Below are positions 44,204-52,809 of a stretch of DNA of 64,000 bases, in pieces. The DNA is from JBEVJK01 sp040510195 (lineage in GTDB: Bacteria; Pseudomonadota; Alphaproteobacteria; Rhizobiales; Rhizobiaceae): contig JBEVJK010000132.1 in the NCBI GenBank assembly GCA_040510195.1, positions 1 through 64,000 on the forward strand. Reading direction: 5' to 3'. The first letter of the stretch is position 1. Each line of letters begins with the position of its first letter. Made by a program: the position numbers and the translations under genes. Under the pieces are notes generated by a model. The model saw only the letters and a list, made by a program, of their open reading frames with translations, ran no database searches and was not told where the DNA came from.

Positions 44204-45046
44204 TCAGTCGAGGGGCCAGGAATCCTGGAACTGCTTGCCGTCGGTGTCGAACGCCTCGACGCGGATGTCGGCATTTCCGTCAGACGCGAAGTCGAAGCGG
44301 AAGTTGGGGTCCTCGGAGATGGAGATGCCGCCTTCCATGGCGAGGATCAGCCGATCTCCCTGGGCGATCGACAGCTTCTGCACGAAGTGGGCGGGGATGA
44401 AGTACTGGGTGATCGGATCGCGCTGCAGCCCGGAATTGTTGGGGTGGCGGATCATCAGCTGCAGCTCCTGCGCCTTGGACATGGCGCCGTCGCCGGGCGC
44501 GAACTGCTTCAGCTTCATCTTGCCCATCGAGGCCAGGGCATCGGCGCTGTTCTTGACCGCCGGCGCCGAGCAGCCGCCGGACGCCTTGACGAAGGTCCGC
44601 GCCATGTGCAGCTCGCCGGCGTTCGTCTCGGCAATGGCGCGCACGTAGGAATAGTCGTTGACGCGAACGCGGGTCGACAGGTGCGTCACGCCCGCATCCT
44701 TGCCGAGCGTGAAGGTGGCGGCGACGGGTGCCGGGTTGGCGTCGATGATCATGGTCACCGCCTTGATGCCGTCGGGCGCCTTGGCCGGGTCGATGAAGAT
44801 GTCGACGGGGACGAGGGCGGCGTCCTGCGCGCGCTTCGGCGCCTCGATGCGCACCAGCCCGGTGTCGAGGAGCATCGGCCGGTCGCCGAACACGTCGCTC
44901 TTGAAGCTGTCGAACAGCTTGTCCGACGATGAAGTGGTCTGCTGGGCCAGGGCCGGGGCGACGCCGAGCAGGGCGGACGCCAGGACGATCGCAACCAGCA
45001 CGGCACGGCGCGTCGCAGCGCGGCTGCCCTTGCGAAAATCGACCAT
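44204..45046 (-). CDS. Quinoprotein dehydrogenase-associated SoxYZ-like carrier
   Basis: A 280-residue exported protein. Signal peptide to about residue 35 (APALAQQ). The first half resembles SoxY and ends in Cys159 of KASGGCSAPA, comparable to the carrier cysteine arm of SoxY. The second half resembles SoxZ (QLMIRHPNNSGLQRDPIT, YFIPAHFVQKL). The family occurs with PQQ dehydrogenases rather than sulfur oxidation genes and its cargo is unknown. It follows the metallohydrolase gene on the - strand. Confidence 0.9.
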   Translation of the reverse strand: MVDFRKGSRAATRRAVLVAIVLASALLGVAPALAQQTTSSSDKLFDSFKSDVFGDRPMLLDTGLVRIEAPKRAQDAALVPVDIFIDPAKAPDGIKAVTMIIDANPAPVAATFTLGKDAGVTHLSTRVRVNDYSYVRAIAETNAGELHMARTFVKASGGCSAPAVKNSADALASMGKMKLKQFAPGDGAMSKAQELQLMIRHPNNSGLQRDPITQYFIPAHFVQKLSIAQGDRLILAMEGGISISEDPNFRFDFASDGNADIRVEAFDTDGKQFQDSWPLD

Positions 45047-45115
45047 CGATGCCTCCAACCTGACGGAGGTGCCCGTCGGCAATCTACGCCCGAGCCCGGC
45101 GGTTGGCAAATCGGC

Positions 45116-46084
45116 TCACTCCCACTCCAGCTCGGCATAGGCCGCAGTGGCGTTGCGCTGGTTGTAGACGTCGAACAGCGCCCAGCGGTCGCGCTCGGAG
45201 AGGCCCGCGGTCTCGACGGCGCGGGCCAGCGGGACGCCGTCGGCGATCGCCTTGCGCAGGTCGGCGGCGAGCACGTCGAAATAGCGGCGCTCGTCGTCGA
45301 GCGCCGCCGGCCAAAGCGAAGGCACCGGGCCGTGGCCGGGCACAGCGATGGCGGCGTCGAGCGCCGCCAGCGCGTCGAGCTGCGCCATCCAGCCGAGCAG
45401 GGACCCGTCGAGGGTCGGCAAGTGGCCGACGAAGGCGAGGTCGCCGGCAAAGAGGGTCCGCGTTGACGGGTCGAGGGCGGTGAGGTCGTTGTCGGTGTGC
45501 GCCGGCTTCCACGCCCTGAGCTCTAGCGACCGGCCGCCGAGGTCGAGGCTCATGCGGTCCACCACGAGGCGGGTCGGCGGCACGATCTCGACGCCTTCCA
45601 TCAGCCGTTCGCCGATCTGGCGCCGGTAGCTCTTGAGATAGAAGGTGCCGCGCGCCTCCAGCGCGGCGGGCAAGTTGCGGTGGCCGACGATCTCGGCTCC
45701 GGCGTCGCGAAACACCGCATTGCCGAAGATGTGGTCGGGGTGCATGTGGGTCGAGACGAGGTAGCGCAGCGGCCGGTCGGTGACAGCACGGATGGCCGCC
45801 AGGAAGGCCTCGCCCTCGACGCGGCTGCCGCCGCTGTCGATGGCCGCGGCGGACTCGCGCCCGACGACAAGGCCGAGATTGCAGATCTCGCCCGCATTGG
45901 CCTCGGCCATCTCCTCGTCGAGGCCGCGGAAGGCGAAGACGCCGTCGGCGATCGGCGTCAGGTCGAGTGGCTTGGGCGCTGCGGCCGCTCGGGCGGTCGG
46001 AACGCGCTTCATCAGCCCCGCGGCGAGGGCGGCTGCGCCGGCCCGCAGAAGCCCGCGGCGTGTCGCCTCGGAGGCGGCGCTCAT
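45116..46084 (-). CDS. Quinoprotein relay system zinc metallohydrolase
   Basis: A 322-residue metallo-beta-lactamase-fold protein with a Tat-like signal (TRRGLLRAGAAALAAG). The zinc motif is His113-x-His115-x-Asp117-His118 (STHMHPDHIFGN), with further ligands in AHTDND and GHGP. The family is found with PQQ dehydrogenases and SoxYZ-like carriers. It may release a thiol-bound group from the carrier; this is inference. It overlaps the ABC ATPase gene by 4 bp, so it is co-expressed with the importer. Confidence 0.9.
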   Translation of the reverse strand: MSAASEATRRGLLRAGAAALAAGLMKRVPTARAAAAPKPLDLTPIADGVFAFRGLDEEMAEANAGEICNLGLVVGRESAAAIDSGGSRVEGEAFLAAIRAVTDRPLRYLVSTHMHPDHIFGNAVFRDAGAEIVGHRNLPAALEARGTFYLKSYRRQIGERLMEGVEIVPPTRLVVDRMSLDLGGRSLELRAWKPAHTDNDLTALDPSTRTLFAGDLAFVGHLPTLDGSLLGWMAQLDALAALDAAIAVPGHGPVPSLWPAALDDERRYFDVLAADLRKAIADGVPLARAVETAGLSERDRWALFDVYNQRNATAAYAELEWE

Positions 46085-46824
46085 GGCGGGAATTTCTGCC
46101 GGAACGAGCGCTTGAGGTCGCTCATGACCTGGGGGCCGCGATACTGCCGCGGCAAGCGCACGTCGAAGATGCCGGCGACATGCGCCGGGCGCGGCGACAG
46201 GACCACGATGCGGTCGGAGAGGTTCAGCGCCTCGTCGATGTCGTGGGTGACCATCAGCACCGTCGTCGGGCGCGACGACCAGAGGTCGATCAGCAGATGG
46301 CGCAGCCGGTTCGCCGTGGCGACGTCGAGCGAGACGAAGGGCTCGTCGAGAAAGAGCACGGTCGGCTCGATCGCAAAGGCGCGGGCGAGCGCTGCCCGGC
46401 GCGCGAGGCCGAGCGACAGCTCGTCGGGAAAGAGGTTGCGCGTGGCCGAGAGCCCGAGTGCGGAGAACAGGTCGTCGAGGTCGAGGGAGCGCCGCGCGGC
46501 CGGCAGCGCCAGGCGGACGTTCTGCTCGACGGTGCGCCAGGGCAGCAGGGTGGGTTCCTGGAAGACGGCGGCGACCCGGCCCTCGCTGCCCTCCGGCAAG
46601 GCATAGCCGCCCTCGAAGTCGCGGTCGAGTCCGAGCAGGATGCGCAGCGTGGTCGTCTTGCCGCAGCCCGAAGGGCCGAACAGGCAGGCGAACTCGCCGC
46701 GGCGCACCTCGAAGGCGAGGTTCTCGAGCGCCGTCAGCGTCTCGCCCTCGGCCGAGAGGAAGGCTTTTCGCGCGATGTCGACCCTAAGCGGGTCGGCGGC
46801 GCCAACGGGTTGCACGGCGTTCAA
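46081..46824 (-). CDS. Nitrate/sulfonate/taurine-type ABC transporter ATPase
   Basis: A 247-residue ATPase with Walker A GPSGCGKTT, Q-loop VFQEPTLLPWRTV and Walker B VLFLDEPFVSLD. The signature (ELSLGLARRAALARA) departs from LSGGQ. The N-terminus overlaps the permease gene by 41 bp. It belongs to the TauB/SsuB group. The importer is encoded inside the quinoprotein cluster, so its ligand may be a cofactor or small molecule needed for PQQ-dependent oxidation rather than a sulfonate. Confidence 0.9.
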   Translation of the reverse strand: MNAVQPVGAADPLRVDIARKAFLSAEGETLTALENLAFEVRRGEFACLFGPSGCGKTTTLRILLGLDRDFEGGYALPEGSEGRVAAVFQEPTLLPWRTVEQNVRLALPAARRSLDLDDLFSALGLSATRNLFPDELSLGLARRAALARAFAIEPTVLFLDEPFVSLDVATANRLRHLLIDLWSSRPTTVLMVTHDIDEALNLSDRIVVLSPRPAHVAGIFDVRLPRQYRGPQVMSDLKRSFRQKFPP

Positions 46825-47602
46825 ATGGCTGCACCAGGAGAAGCTCGATCAGGAGCATGATGGAGACGAAAGCAAGCGTGTAGGCGAGGATCGCGGCGAC
46901 GTCGAAAAGCTGGAAATAGGTGTAGATCTGGAAGCCGACGCCGTTCGGCCGGCCGAGCAGCTCGACCACCAGCACGATCTTCCAGATCAGCGAGATGCCC
47001 GAGCGGGAAGCGGCAGCGAAATAGGGCTGCAGCTGCGGCAGCGTGACGTGGCGAAGCCGGTCGACCGCGGTCAGCCGGTAGACCGCCGCCATCTCGGTAT
47101 AGCGCGGGTCGAGCGCGCGCGCTCCCTCGCGCAAGGTGACCACCACGTTGGGGATCTTGTTCACCGCCACGGCGCCCACCGCCGCCAGCTCGTTGAGGCC
47201 GAACCAGATATAGGCGAGCACGATGACGACCAGCGCCGGCACGTTGAGGAAGAGGATCACCCACGGGTTGAAGAAGCGGTCGGCGCGCCGGTGCGTGCCG
47301 AGGAAGATGCCGAGGGCCGCGCCGATCGCCATGGCGATGACGAAGGAAGCGGCGACGCGGCCGAGCGTCATGGCGAGGTGGAAGGGGATCTCGCCGCTCA
47401 ACGTGTCGCGAACGAGCACGGCCCACACCGCGGCCGGTGGCGGCAGTGTGCGGCTCGGCCACAGCGCGGCAGCCAAAGCCCACAGCGCCAGCAGCGCGGC
47501 CAGGGAGGCGGCGGCGGTCAGGGCCGGCGACAGCTCCGCAACCCGTCCGGCGCGGCGGCCCCGCTTCAAAGGCGCGGCGGCTGGCGCCTCGCCGCCGCTC
47601 AC
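46784..47602 (-). CDS. Nitrate/sulfonate/taurine-type ABC transporter permease
   Basis: A 272-residue permease with about six hydrophobic segments, starting at a GTG that overlaps the binding-protein stop (GTGA). The EAA-like loop is MAAVYRLTAVDRLRHVTLPQLQPYF and IPNVVVTLREGARALDP is typical of TauC/SsuC. It is coupled on both sides to the ATPase and binding protein. Confidence 0.9.
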   Translation of the reverse strand: MSGGEAPAAAPLKRGRRAGRVAELSPALTAAASLAALLALWALAAALWPSRTLPPPAAVWAVLVRDTLSGEIPFHLAMTLGRVAASFVIAMAIGAALGIFLGTHRRADRFFNPWVILFLNVPALVVIVLAYIWFGLNELAAVGAVAVNKIPNVVVTLREGARALDPRYTEMAAVYRLTAVDRLRHVTLPQLQPYFAAASRSGISLIWKIVLVVELLGRPNGVGFQIYTYFQLFDVAAILAYTLAFVSIMLLIELLLVQPFERRATRWRRRPA

Positions 47603-48597
47603 GGACGCGCCCCCGCCCAGAACGTGCCCGGCGCCATGGTCGGGGCACGGCCGACCAGCTTGTCGCCGCCGATCGAGGCGAGCACCGCATAGAGCTTCGC
47701 CGCGTCCTCGGCCTCCTCGGCCGGCGGACGCCTGGGGATGCCCTCCCGGTAGCGGTCGCGCAGGATGGCGAGCTCGGCACCCTCGGCGCGCACCAGCGGG
47801 GCCAGGCGCTGCCATTCCGCGTCGGATTTCGCCAGCAGCGCCTTGGCGTCGGCGGACGCTGCGAGGAAGCCGGCCAGCGCGGCTCCGTTGTCTCTCGCCC
47901 AGGCATCGTGGAAGACGTAGCCGAGGGCCGAGACGTCGCCCTTTGCGCCAAGCTCGCGGGCGGCCTCGTTGGCGCCGAGCAGACGGCGGAAGCCGGCCGC
48001 CTCCAGGCGCGCGCAGAAGTGCCAGAAGTTGAGCACCGCGTCGAGCTCGCCGGACAGCGCCTTCTCCGACATCAGCGGCGGCGCCCCGTAGGCGACCTCG
48101 CTTTCGGCGGCGAGATCGAAGCCGTGCCGGCGCAGGACGAGCGCCCTCAGGAGCAGCCAGCTCTTGTCGAGCGGCCCGCCGGCGACGCCGATCGACTTGC
48201 CGCGCAGGTCGGCGAGCCCGCCGAGGGGCGATTGCGGGCCGACCATCACGGCGCCGACCGCGCTCGAATAGGGCACCAGCGCAAGGTCGCCGCCCTCGCT
48301 GCGCTGGCGTGACACCCATAGCCAGTCGGAGACGATGATGTCGACCGCACCGGCCTGCAGCGCGATGTTGGTGGCATCCTCGCCGGCGAAAGCCGACACT
48401 TCGAGGGTGACGTCGTGCGCGGCGTCGAAGCCGTGGTGGGAGATGGTGTCGAGCTCCCAGCTGACGGTGCCGAACTTGAGCACGCCGAGGCGCACGGCTG
48501 CGGGCTGCGCGGCCGCGGCATATGGGAAGCCGACTGCGGCGCCGGCGGCCGCCAGCGAAGCCAGCAGCGAGCGACGCGATAGGGGAGCGGCCGTCAA
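47599..48597 (-). CDS. ABC transporter substrate-binding protein (NMT1/TauA-like)
   Basis: About 332 residues from the TTG at 48597, which overlaps the stop of the small upstream gene (TTGA); an ATG at 48627 is the alternative. The Tat-type signal LSRRSLLASLAAAGAAVG is followed by a periplasmic binding fold with GVLKFGTVSWELDTI and ALQAGAVDIIVSDWLWVS. The start of the ligand pocket is aromatic and acidic rather than like TauA. Ligand unknown; the family recurs beside XoxF-type dehydrogenases. Confidence 0.85.
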   Translation of the reverse strand: MTAAPLSRRSLLASLAAAGAAVGFPYAAAAQPAAVRLGVLKFGTVSWELDTISHHGFDAAHDVTLEVSAFAGEDATNIALQAGAVDIIVSDWLWVSRQRSEGGDLALVPYSSAVGAVMVGPQSPLGGLADLRGKSIGVAGGPLDKSWLLLRALVLRRHGFDLAAESEVAYGAPPLMSEKALSGELDAVLNFWHFCARLEAAGFRRLLGANEAARELGAKGDVSALGYVFHDAWARDNGAALAGFLAASADAKALLAKSDAEWQRLAPLVRAEGAELAILRDRYREGIPRRPPAEEAEDAAKLYAVLASIGGDKLVGRAPTMAPGTFWAGARP

Positions 48598-48803
48598 ATG
48601 GCGCGGCCCTTGTCCGGGAACTCGCATTTCCAGCGCACCACCTTGCGACCAGGATGGTCGCCGACCCATTTGGCGATCTCCTGCGGGGCGAACCACATGC
48701 ATTGGAAGAGGGCGCCATGGCTCTCGAAGTAGAGATGCTCGTCGTGACACTCGGCCGGCTTGGCGATCAAGCAGACGGTCAGGATGAGATCGACCATGTT
48801 CAT
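48594..48803 (-). CDS. Conserved 69-residue protein of the xox cluster
   Basis: A 69-residue protein from the ATG at 48803 after AGAGGT. It has a hydrophobic N-terminus (LILTVCLIA) and a Cys/His-rich middle (PAECHDEHLYFES), then MWFAPQEIAKWVGDHPGRKVVRWKC. I have the impression of similar proteins in many Alphaproteobacteria but know no function. It is the first gene of the importer operon and overlaps the binding-protein start. Confidence 0.75.
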   Translation of the reverse strand: MNMVDLILTVCLIAKPAECHDEHLYFESHGALFQCMWFAPQEIAKWVGDHPGRKVVRWKCEFPDKGRAI

Positions 48804-49080
48804 TGGCAGCACCTCTTGCCGCATCCGCGGTGCGTCTCCCGCACGATCCCGCTTGCGAGTCGGATCGTGTTCACGGATCGCTCGAGGTGCCCAATGAGCG
48901 ATCGAGGGAAAGGCTAAGGCCTCGCCGACCGGCCGTCAACACGGCGCGGCCGCCTGGGACCTTTGGTCCCGTTGACATCGGGACGCTGGAGGGTAGCTTT
49001 CCAGCCAGCGTCGGCCGGGAGGACCAGGTTCGGCCGTCGCGGGTTCGCCCAGGGCACTCAGACGATCAGTGAGGAAAACC

Positions 49081-49458
49081 ATGCGACTACTCGCACTCTC
49101 AGCCGTCGTGGCCGTGGCGGCCATGACTGCCAGCCAGGCCCATGCGCAAGACGCCGCAGCCGGCGAGAAGGTCTTCGGCAAATGCAAGGCCTGCCATATC
49201 GCCGATCAGGACAAGAACAAGATCGGCCCCAGTCTGAAGGGCGTCATAGGTCGCACGGCTGGCACCCATGAGGGGTTCAAATACTCCAAAGCGATGATCG
49301 AGGCCGGCACAGGCGGTCTGAAGTGGGACGATGCGACCCTCACAACCTATCTTCACAGCCCCAAGGAAACGGTGAAAGGCACAAAGATGGCCTTTCCCGG
49401 CCTTAAGAGCGACGACGACATCGCCAACGTCATCGCCTATTTGAAGCAGTTCCCGTAG
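49081..49458 (+). CDS. Class I cytochrome c
   Basis: A 125-residue periplasmic cytochrome with signal peptide to about residue 22 (QAHAQD) and heme motif Cys35-Cys38-His39 (KCKACH). It has KIGPSLKGVIGRTAG and a likely axial Met in GTKMAFPG. It resembles mitochondrial/c2-type cytochromes that carry electrons to terminal oxidase. It is divergent from the xox-linked importer and converges on the cbb operon; it may take electrons from XoxG. The ATG at 49081 follows GAGGAAAA. Confidence 0.92.
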   Translation: MRLLALSAVVAVAAMTASQAHAQDAAAGEKVFGKCKACHIADQDKNKIGPSLKGVIGRTAGTHEGFKYSKAMIEAGTGGLKWDDATLTTYLHSPKETVKGTKMAFPGLKSDDDIANVIAYLKQFP

Positions 49459-49470
49459 GCCGCGCCTCCG

Positions 49471-49492
49471 GCGGGCCGTTCAGGCGGCCCGC
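49471..49492. terminator. Convergent stem-loop between cytochrome c and cbbZ
   Basis: GCGGGCCG (49471-49478) and CGGCCCGC (49485-49492) pair around TTCAGG. The hairpin overlaps the stop codon of the phosphatase gene on the - strand and lies 12 bases after the cytochrome stop, so it may serve both convergent transcripts. Confidence 0.55.
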
Positions 49493-50181
49493 TGCACGCC
49501 GAGCAAGAGCGCCGGCAGGTCGGCAAGGCTGTCGAGCACGTGGTCGGCGCCAAGCGTCTCCACGGGCTGCTGCGAGTAGCCGCCGCGGATGAGCACGACA
49601 GGGATGCCGGCGTTTCGCGCGGCCTGGACGTCGGTGACGCTGTCGCCCACCATCAGGGCCTCCGCCGGGGTCGCGCCGAGCTGCTCCATGGCCAGGAAGA
49701 GCGCTTCCGGGGCAGGTTTCATCACCGTCACCGCGTCGCCGCCGACCACTGCGCCGAAGCGCTCCAGGATGCCGAAATGCAAGAGCACCTGGCGGGTCGC
49801 GAGCTGCGGCTTGTTGGTGACCAGGGCGATGCCGATGCCGGCCATGTGGAGCTCGGCCAGCGCCTCCTCGGTGCCCGGCATCAGCCGGGTGAGCGTGGTG
49901 GCGTGGCGTCGGTAGATCGGCGCCATCTCGGCCATGAGTGCCTCCAGCTCGGTCTCCTCGACGGGATGGCCGACCGTGGCGAAGGCGCGCTCGATGGTCT
50001 TCTCGATGCCGTTGCCGACCATGCCGGCCACCTGCTCGACGGTGACGGAAGGAAGGTCGTGCGCCGCCAGCAGCTCGTTGACCGCCGCCGCGATGTCGGG
50101 GGCGGAATCGACGAGCGTACCGTCGAGATCGAACAGCACGGCTTTGGGCAGGGTCAGGGCTGGCGGCTGGGCACCCGTCAT
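49480..50181 (-). CDS. cbbZ: Phosphoglycolate phosphatase
   Basis: A 233-residue HAD phosphatase with nucleophile motif LFDLDGTLVDSAPD, motif II LVTNKPQ and the lysine and aspartate motifs VMKPAPE and MVGDSVTDV. It removes 2-phosphoglycolate made by the oxygenase reaction of RuBisCO. It is the last gene of the cbb operon and starts in the stop of the redoxin gene (ATGA). Gph is the alternative name. Confidence 0.93.
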   Translation of the reverse strand: MTGAQPPALTLPKAVLFDLDGTLVDSAPDIAAAVNELLAAHDLPSVTVEQVAGMVGNGIEKTIERAFATVGHPVEETELEALMAEMAPIYRRHATTLTRLMPGTEEALAELHMAGIGIALVTNKPQLATRQVLLHFGILERFGAVVGGDAVTVMKPAPEALFLAMEQLGATPAEALMVGDSVTDVQAARNAGIPVVLIRGGYSQQPVETLGADHVLDSLADLPALLLGVQRAA

Positions 50182-50735
50182 GCGGCATCCTTCCATTTGA
50201 TCGAACAGCCGATAGAGGCGACCTGGTCGAGCGGCCCGTCGCCGGTCCGCGCCACCTGCTTCATCGCCTCGAAGAGGTCGCGGCGCAGACCCGGCATGCC
50301 TTCCTCGCGGCGCGACGCATCGAGCCGGCCTCGATATTGCAACGTCATGTCGGCGTTCAGCCCGAAGAAGTCGGGCGTGCAGACGGCGCCATAGGCGGCC
50401 GCGGCTTCCTGGCCCTCGTCGTAGAGATAGGGAAAGGAGAAGCCGTTGTCGGCGGCGAAGCGCTTCATGTTCTCGAAGGAATCTTCCGGATAGCTCCCAG
50501 CGTCGTTGGAGCTGACGGCGACGAAGCCGATGCCTTCGGCCTTGAGGTCCTCGGCATCGCGGACGATGCGGCGGATGACCGCCTTCACATAAGGGCAGTG
50601 GTTGCAGATGAAGGCGACCACCAGCCCGTTGGGGCCGGCCTGCCCGAGGATCGAGTGGTCCTTGCCGTCGACGCCCGGCAACGTGAAGTCGGGTGCCTGC
50701 CAGCCGAAATCGCAAACCGGAGGGGTTGCGCCCAT
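50178..50735 (-). CDS. Thioredoxin-fold (AhpC/TSA-like) protein in the cbb operon
   Basis: A 185-residue redoxin. The N-terminal APDFTLPGVDGKDHSIL leads to the active region VVAFICNHCPYVKAVIRR with the single Cys of NHCPYV. Another Cys lies in GAVCTPDFFG. The family is common in proteobacteria and its substrate is not defined. It is coupled to cbbZ by a 4-bp overlap and follows cbbE by 13 bp; redox control of or protection for the Calvin enzymes is a possible but unproven role. Confidence 0.85.
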   Translation of the reverse strand: MGATPPVCDFGWQAPDFTLPGVDGKDHSILGQAGPNGLVVAFICNHCPYVKAVIRRIVRDAEDLKAEGIGFVAVSSNDAGSYPEDSFENMKRFAADNGFSFPYLYDEGQEAAAAYGAVCTPDFFGLNADMTLQYRGRLDASRREEGMPGLRRDLFEAMKQVARTGDGPLDQVASIGCSIKWKDAA

Positions 50736-50748
50736 CTTTCTCGCCTCC

Positions 50749-51435
50749 TCACGCCGCCCTGCGCACGCCGCCGTCGGCGGCGCGGCGGATGGCGGCGATG
50801 TTGTCCCGGTACGCGGCCTCTGTGCCGCCCTTGAAGATCGCCGAGCCGGCCACGAGCGCGGTCGCCCCGGCGGCGGTCACCAGCGGCGCAGTCTCCGGCG
50901 TGATGCCGCCGTCGATCTCGATGTCGATCGGCCGCGAGCCGATCAGCGCCTTGACCCGCTTCACCTTCTCGATCACCGCCGGGATGAAGGCCTGGCCGCC
51001 GAAGCCGGGATTGACGGTCATCAGGAGCACCAGGTCGACGCGGTCGAGCACATATTCGATGACGCTTTCCGGCGTCGAGGGGTTGAGCGACACACCGGCC
51101 TTCTTGCCGAGATGCCTGATCGCCTGCAGCGAGCGGTCGAGATGCGGCCCGGCCTCTGCATGGACGGTGATGTGGTCGCAGCCGGCCTCCGCGAAGGCTT
51201 CCAGGTAGGGATCGGCGGGGGCGATCATTAGATGGCAGTCGAACACCTTGTCGGTCAGGTGGCGGATCGCCTTGATCACCGGCGGACCGAAGGTGATGTT
51301 GGGCACGAAATGGCCGTCCATGACGTCGAGATGGATCCAGTCGGCGCCGGCCGCCACGACGGCCTCCACCTCGACGCCGAGGCGCGAGAAGTCGGCGGAC
51401 AGCACCGACGGCGCGATGATCGTCCTGGCGGGCAT
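50749..51435 (-). CDS. cbbE: Ribulose-phosphate 3-epimerase
   Basis: A 228-residue TIM-barrel epimerase. Motifs are APSVLSADFSRLG, HLDVMDGHFVPNITFGP with the catalytic Asp and metal ligands, and LMTVNPGFGGQ, with EIDGGITPETA near the end. It interconverts xylulose and ribulose 5-phosphate in the regeneration phase of the Calvin cycle. It follows cbbX by two bases. Confidence 0.95.
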   Translation of the reverse strand: MPARTIIAPSVLSADFSRLGVEVEAVVAAGADWIHLDVMDGHFVPNITFGPPVIKAIRHLTDKVFDCHLMIAPADPYLEAFAEAGCDHITVHAEAGPHLDRSLQAIRHLGKKAGVSLNPSTPESVIEYVLDRVDLVLLMTVNPGFGGQAFIPAVIEKVKRVKALIGSRPIDIEIDGGITPETAPLVTAAGATALVAGSAIFKGGTEAAYRDNIAAIRRAADGGVRRAA

Positions 51436-51437
51436 CC

Positions 51438-52370
51438 TCAGCTCTCCTTGCGGCCGGCCGGGGCCTGGAAGACCCGGCTGGCGGTGATGTCCTCGGCCGA
51501 GATGGTCGACAGCGCCGCCGCGTCGAGCGGCCCCGTCGAGGTCTCGAAAAGCCGATTTGCCTGCCTCAGGCGCGCCCGGTCAAGGGCATTTCGGATCGAG
51601 CGGGCGTTGGCGAAGTGCGGCTGGCCCCGCCGGCGGGCGATGTAGTCGGCCATGACGTCCGTCGCCTCGGCGTCGAGGCGGTAGTTCTGGTGGTCGAGCA
51701 TCTTGGTGGCGATCGCCAGCAGCTCGGCGTCGTCATAGTCCGGAAAGTCGATGTGATGGGCGATGCGCGAGCGGAAGCCCGGATTGCTCTCGAAGAAGCG
51801 GTCCATGCGTTCGGCATAGCCGGCGAGGATCACCACGAGGTCGTCGCGCTGGTTCTCCATCACCTGGAGAAGGATCTCGATCGCCTCCTGGCCGTAGTCG
51901 CGCTCGTTCTCCGGCCGGTAGAGGTAGTACGCTTCGTCGATGAAGAGAACGCCGCCCATCGCCTTCTTCAGGATCTCCTGCGTCTTCGGCGCCGTAGGGC
52001 CGATATACTGGCCGACGAGGTCGTCGCGGGTCACCGAGACCAGATGGCCCTTGCGGATATAGCCCAGCCGGTGGAGCAGGTCGGCCATGCGCAGCGCCAC
52101 CGTGGTCTTGCCGGTGCCGGGGTTGCCGGTAAAGCTCATATGGAGCGTCGGCGTCTCGTGGGCGAGGCCCATGCTGCGCCGCGCCCGCTCGACCAGGAGC
52201 AGGGCGGCGGTCTCGCGTATCCGCTTCTTGACCGGCGCCAGGCCGATCAGGTCGCGGTCGAGCTCGGCCAGCACCTCGCGCACCCCCGAGCTCTCGAACT
52301 CCGCGCGGAGGTCGACGGCGAGGGGCAGCGCGGCTGCGACGACGGGTTCGAGGGTGGCGGTGGCGGTCAT
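51438..52370 (-). CDS. cbbX: Red-type RuBisCO activase CbbX
   Basis: A 310-residue AAA+ ATPase with Walker A TGNPGTGKTTVA, Walker B GVLFIDEAYYLY and the pore loop region YIGPTAPKTQEIL. It removes inhibitory sugar phosphates from red-type RuBisCO by threading the CbbL C-terminus. The start at 52370 places it 4 bp after cbbS. Presence of cbbX agrees with the form IC type of the large subunit. Confidence 0.96.
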   Translation of the reverse strand: MTATATLEPVVAAALPLAVDLRAEFESSGVREVLAELDRDLIGLAPVKKRIRETAALLLVERARRSMGLAHETPTLHMSFTGNPGTGKTTVALRMADLLHRLGYIRKGHLVSVTRDDLVGQYIGPTAPKTQEILKKAMGGVLFIDEAYYLYRPENERDYGQEAIEILLQVMENQRDDLVVILAGYAERMDRFFESNPGFRSRIAHHIDFPDYDDAELLAIATKMLDHQNYRLDAEATDVMADYIARRRGQPHFANARSIRNALDRARLRQANRLFETSTGPLDAAALSTISAEDITASRVFQAPAGRKES

Positions 52371-52374
52371 GGCG

Positions 52375-52794
52375 TCACCCGTAGCGGGCCCCGGAGGGGC
52401 GGTCGGCGGCATAGGACTTGGCGGAGTACCGCACGTTACGCCCGGCCCCCTCCTGCCGCTCCAGCCGGAAGCCGGGCTCCTCGGCGGGCCGGTTGACCAG
52501 GAAGGAGAGCTTCACCGATTCCCAGCCGTGGGTGGCGTCGAAAGCGACGACCCGGATGTAGCGGTCGCCATAGGCCTTGCGGCAGGAGGCGAGCTCCAGC
52601 ATCAGCGCCGCGGCGTCGGGATTGTCGAACATCGGGTGGCCCCACATGTCCCAGTAGGTGTTGCGCGGATGCGGGTCGTCGGTGAACTCGAGACTGACGG
52701 CCCAGCCATTGTCGATGCAGTACTGCACCTGCGCCCGGATCTGCTTGTCTGTCAGGTCGGGCAGGAAGGAGAAGGCTCCCTGGGTGATGCGCAT
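52375..52794 (-). CDS. cbbS: RuBisCO small subunit
   Basis: A 139-residue small subunit. It starts MRITQGAFSFLPDLTD and contains QVQYCIDNGWAVSLEFTDDPHPR and YWDMWGHPMF, and has the longer C-terminus typical of red-type (form IC/ID) enzymes. It follows cbbL by 15 bp. Confidence 0.97.
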   Translation of the reverse strand: MRITQGAFSFLPDLTDKQIRAQVQYCIDNGWAVSLEFTDDPHPRNTYWDMWGHPMFDNPDAAALMLELASCRKAYGDRYIRVVAFDATHGWESVKLSFLVNRPAEEPGFRLERQEGAGRNVRYSAKSYAADRPSGARYG

Positions 52795-52809
52795 GGTCCT
52801 CTTGCTCCT

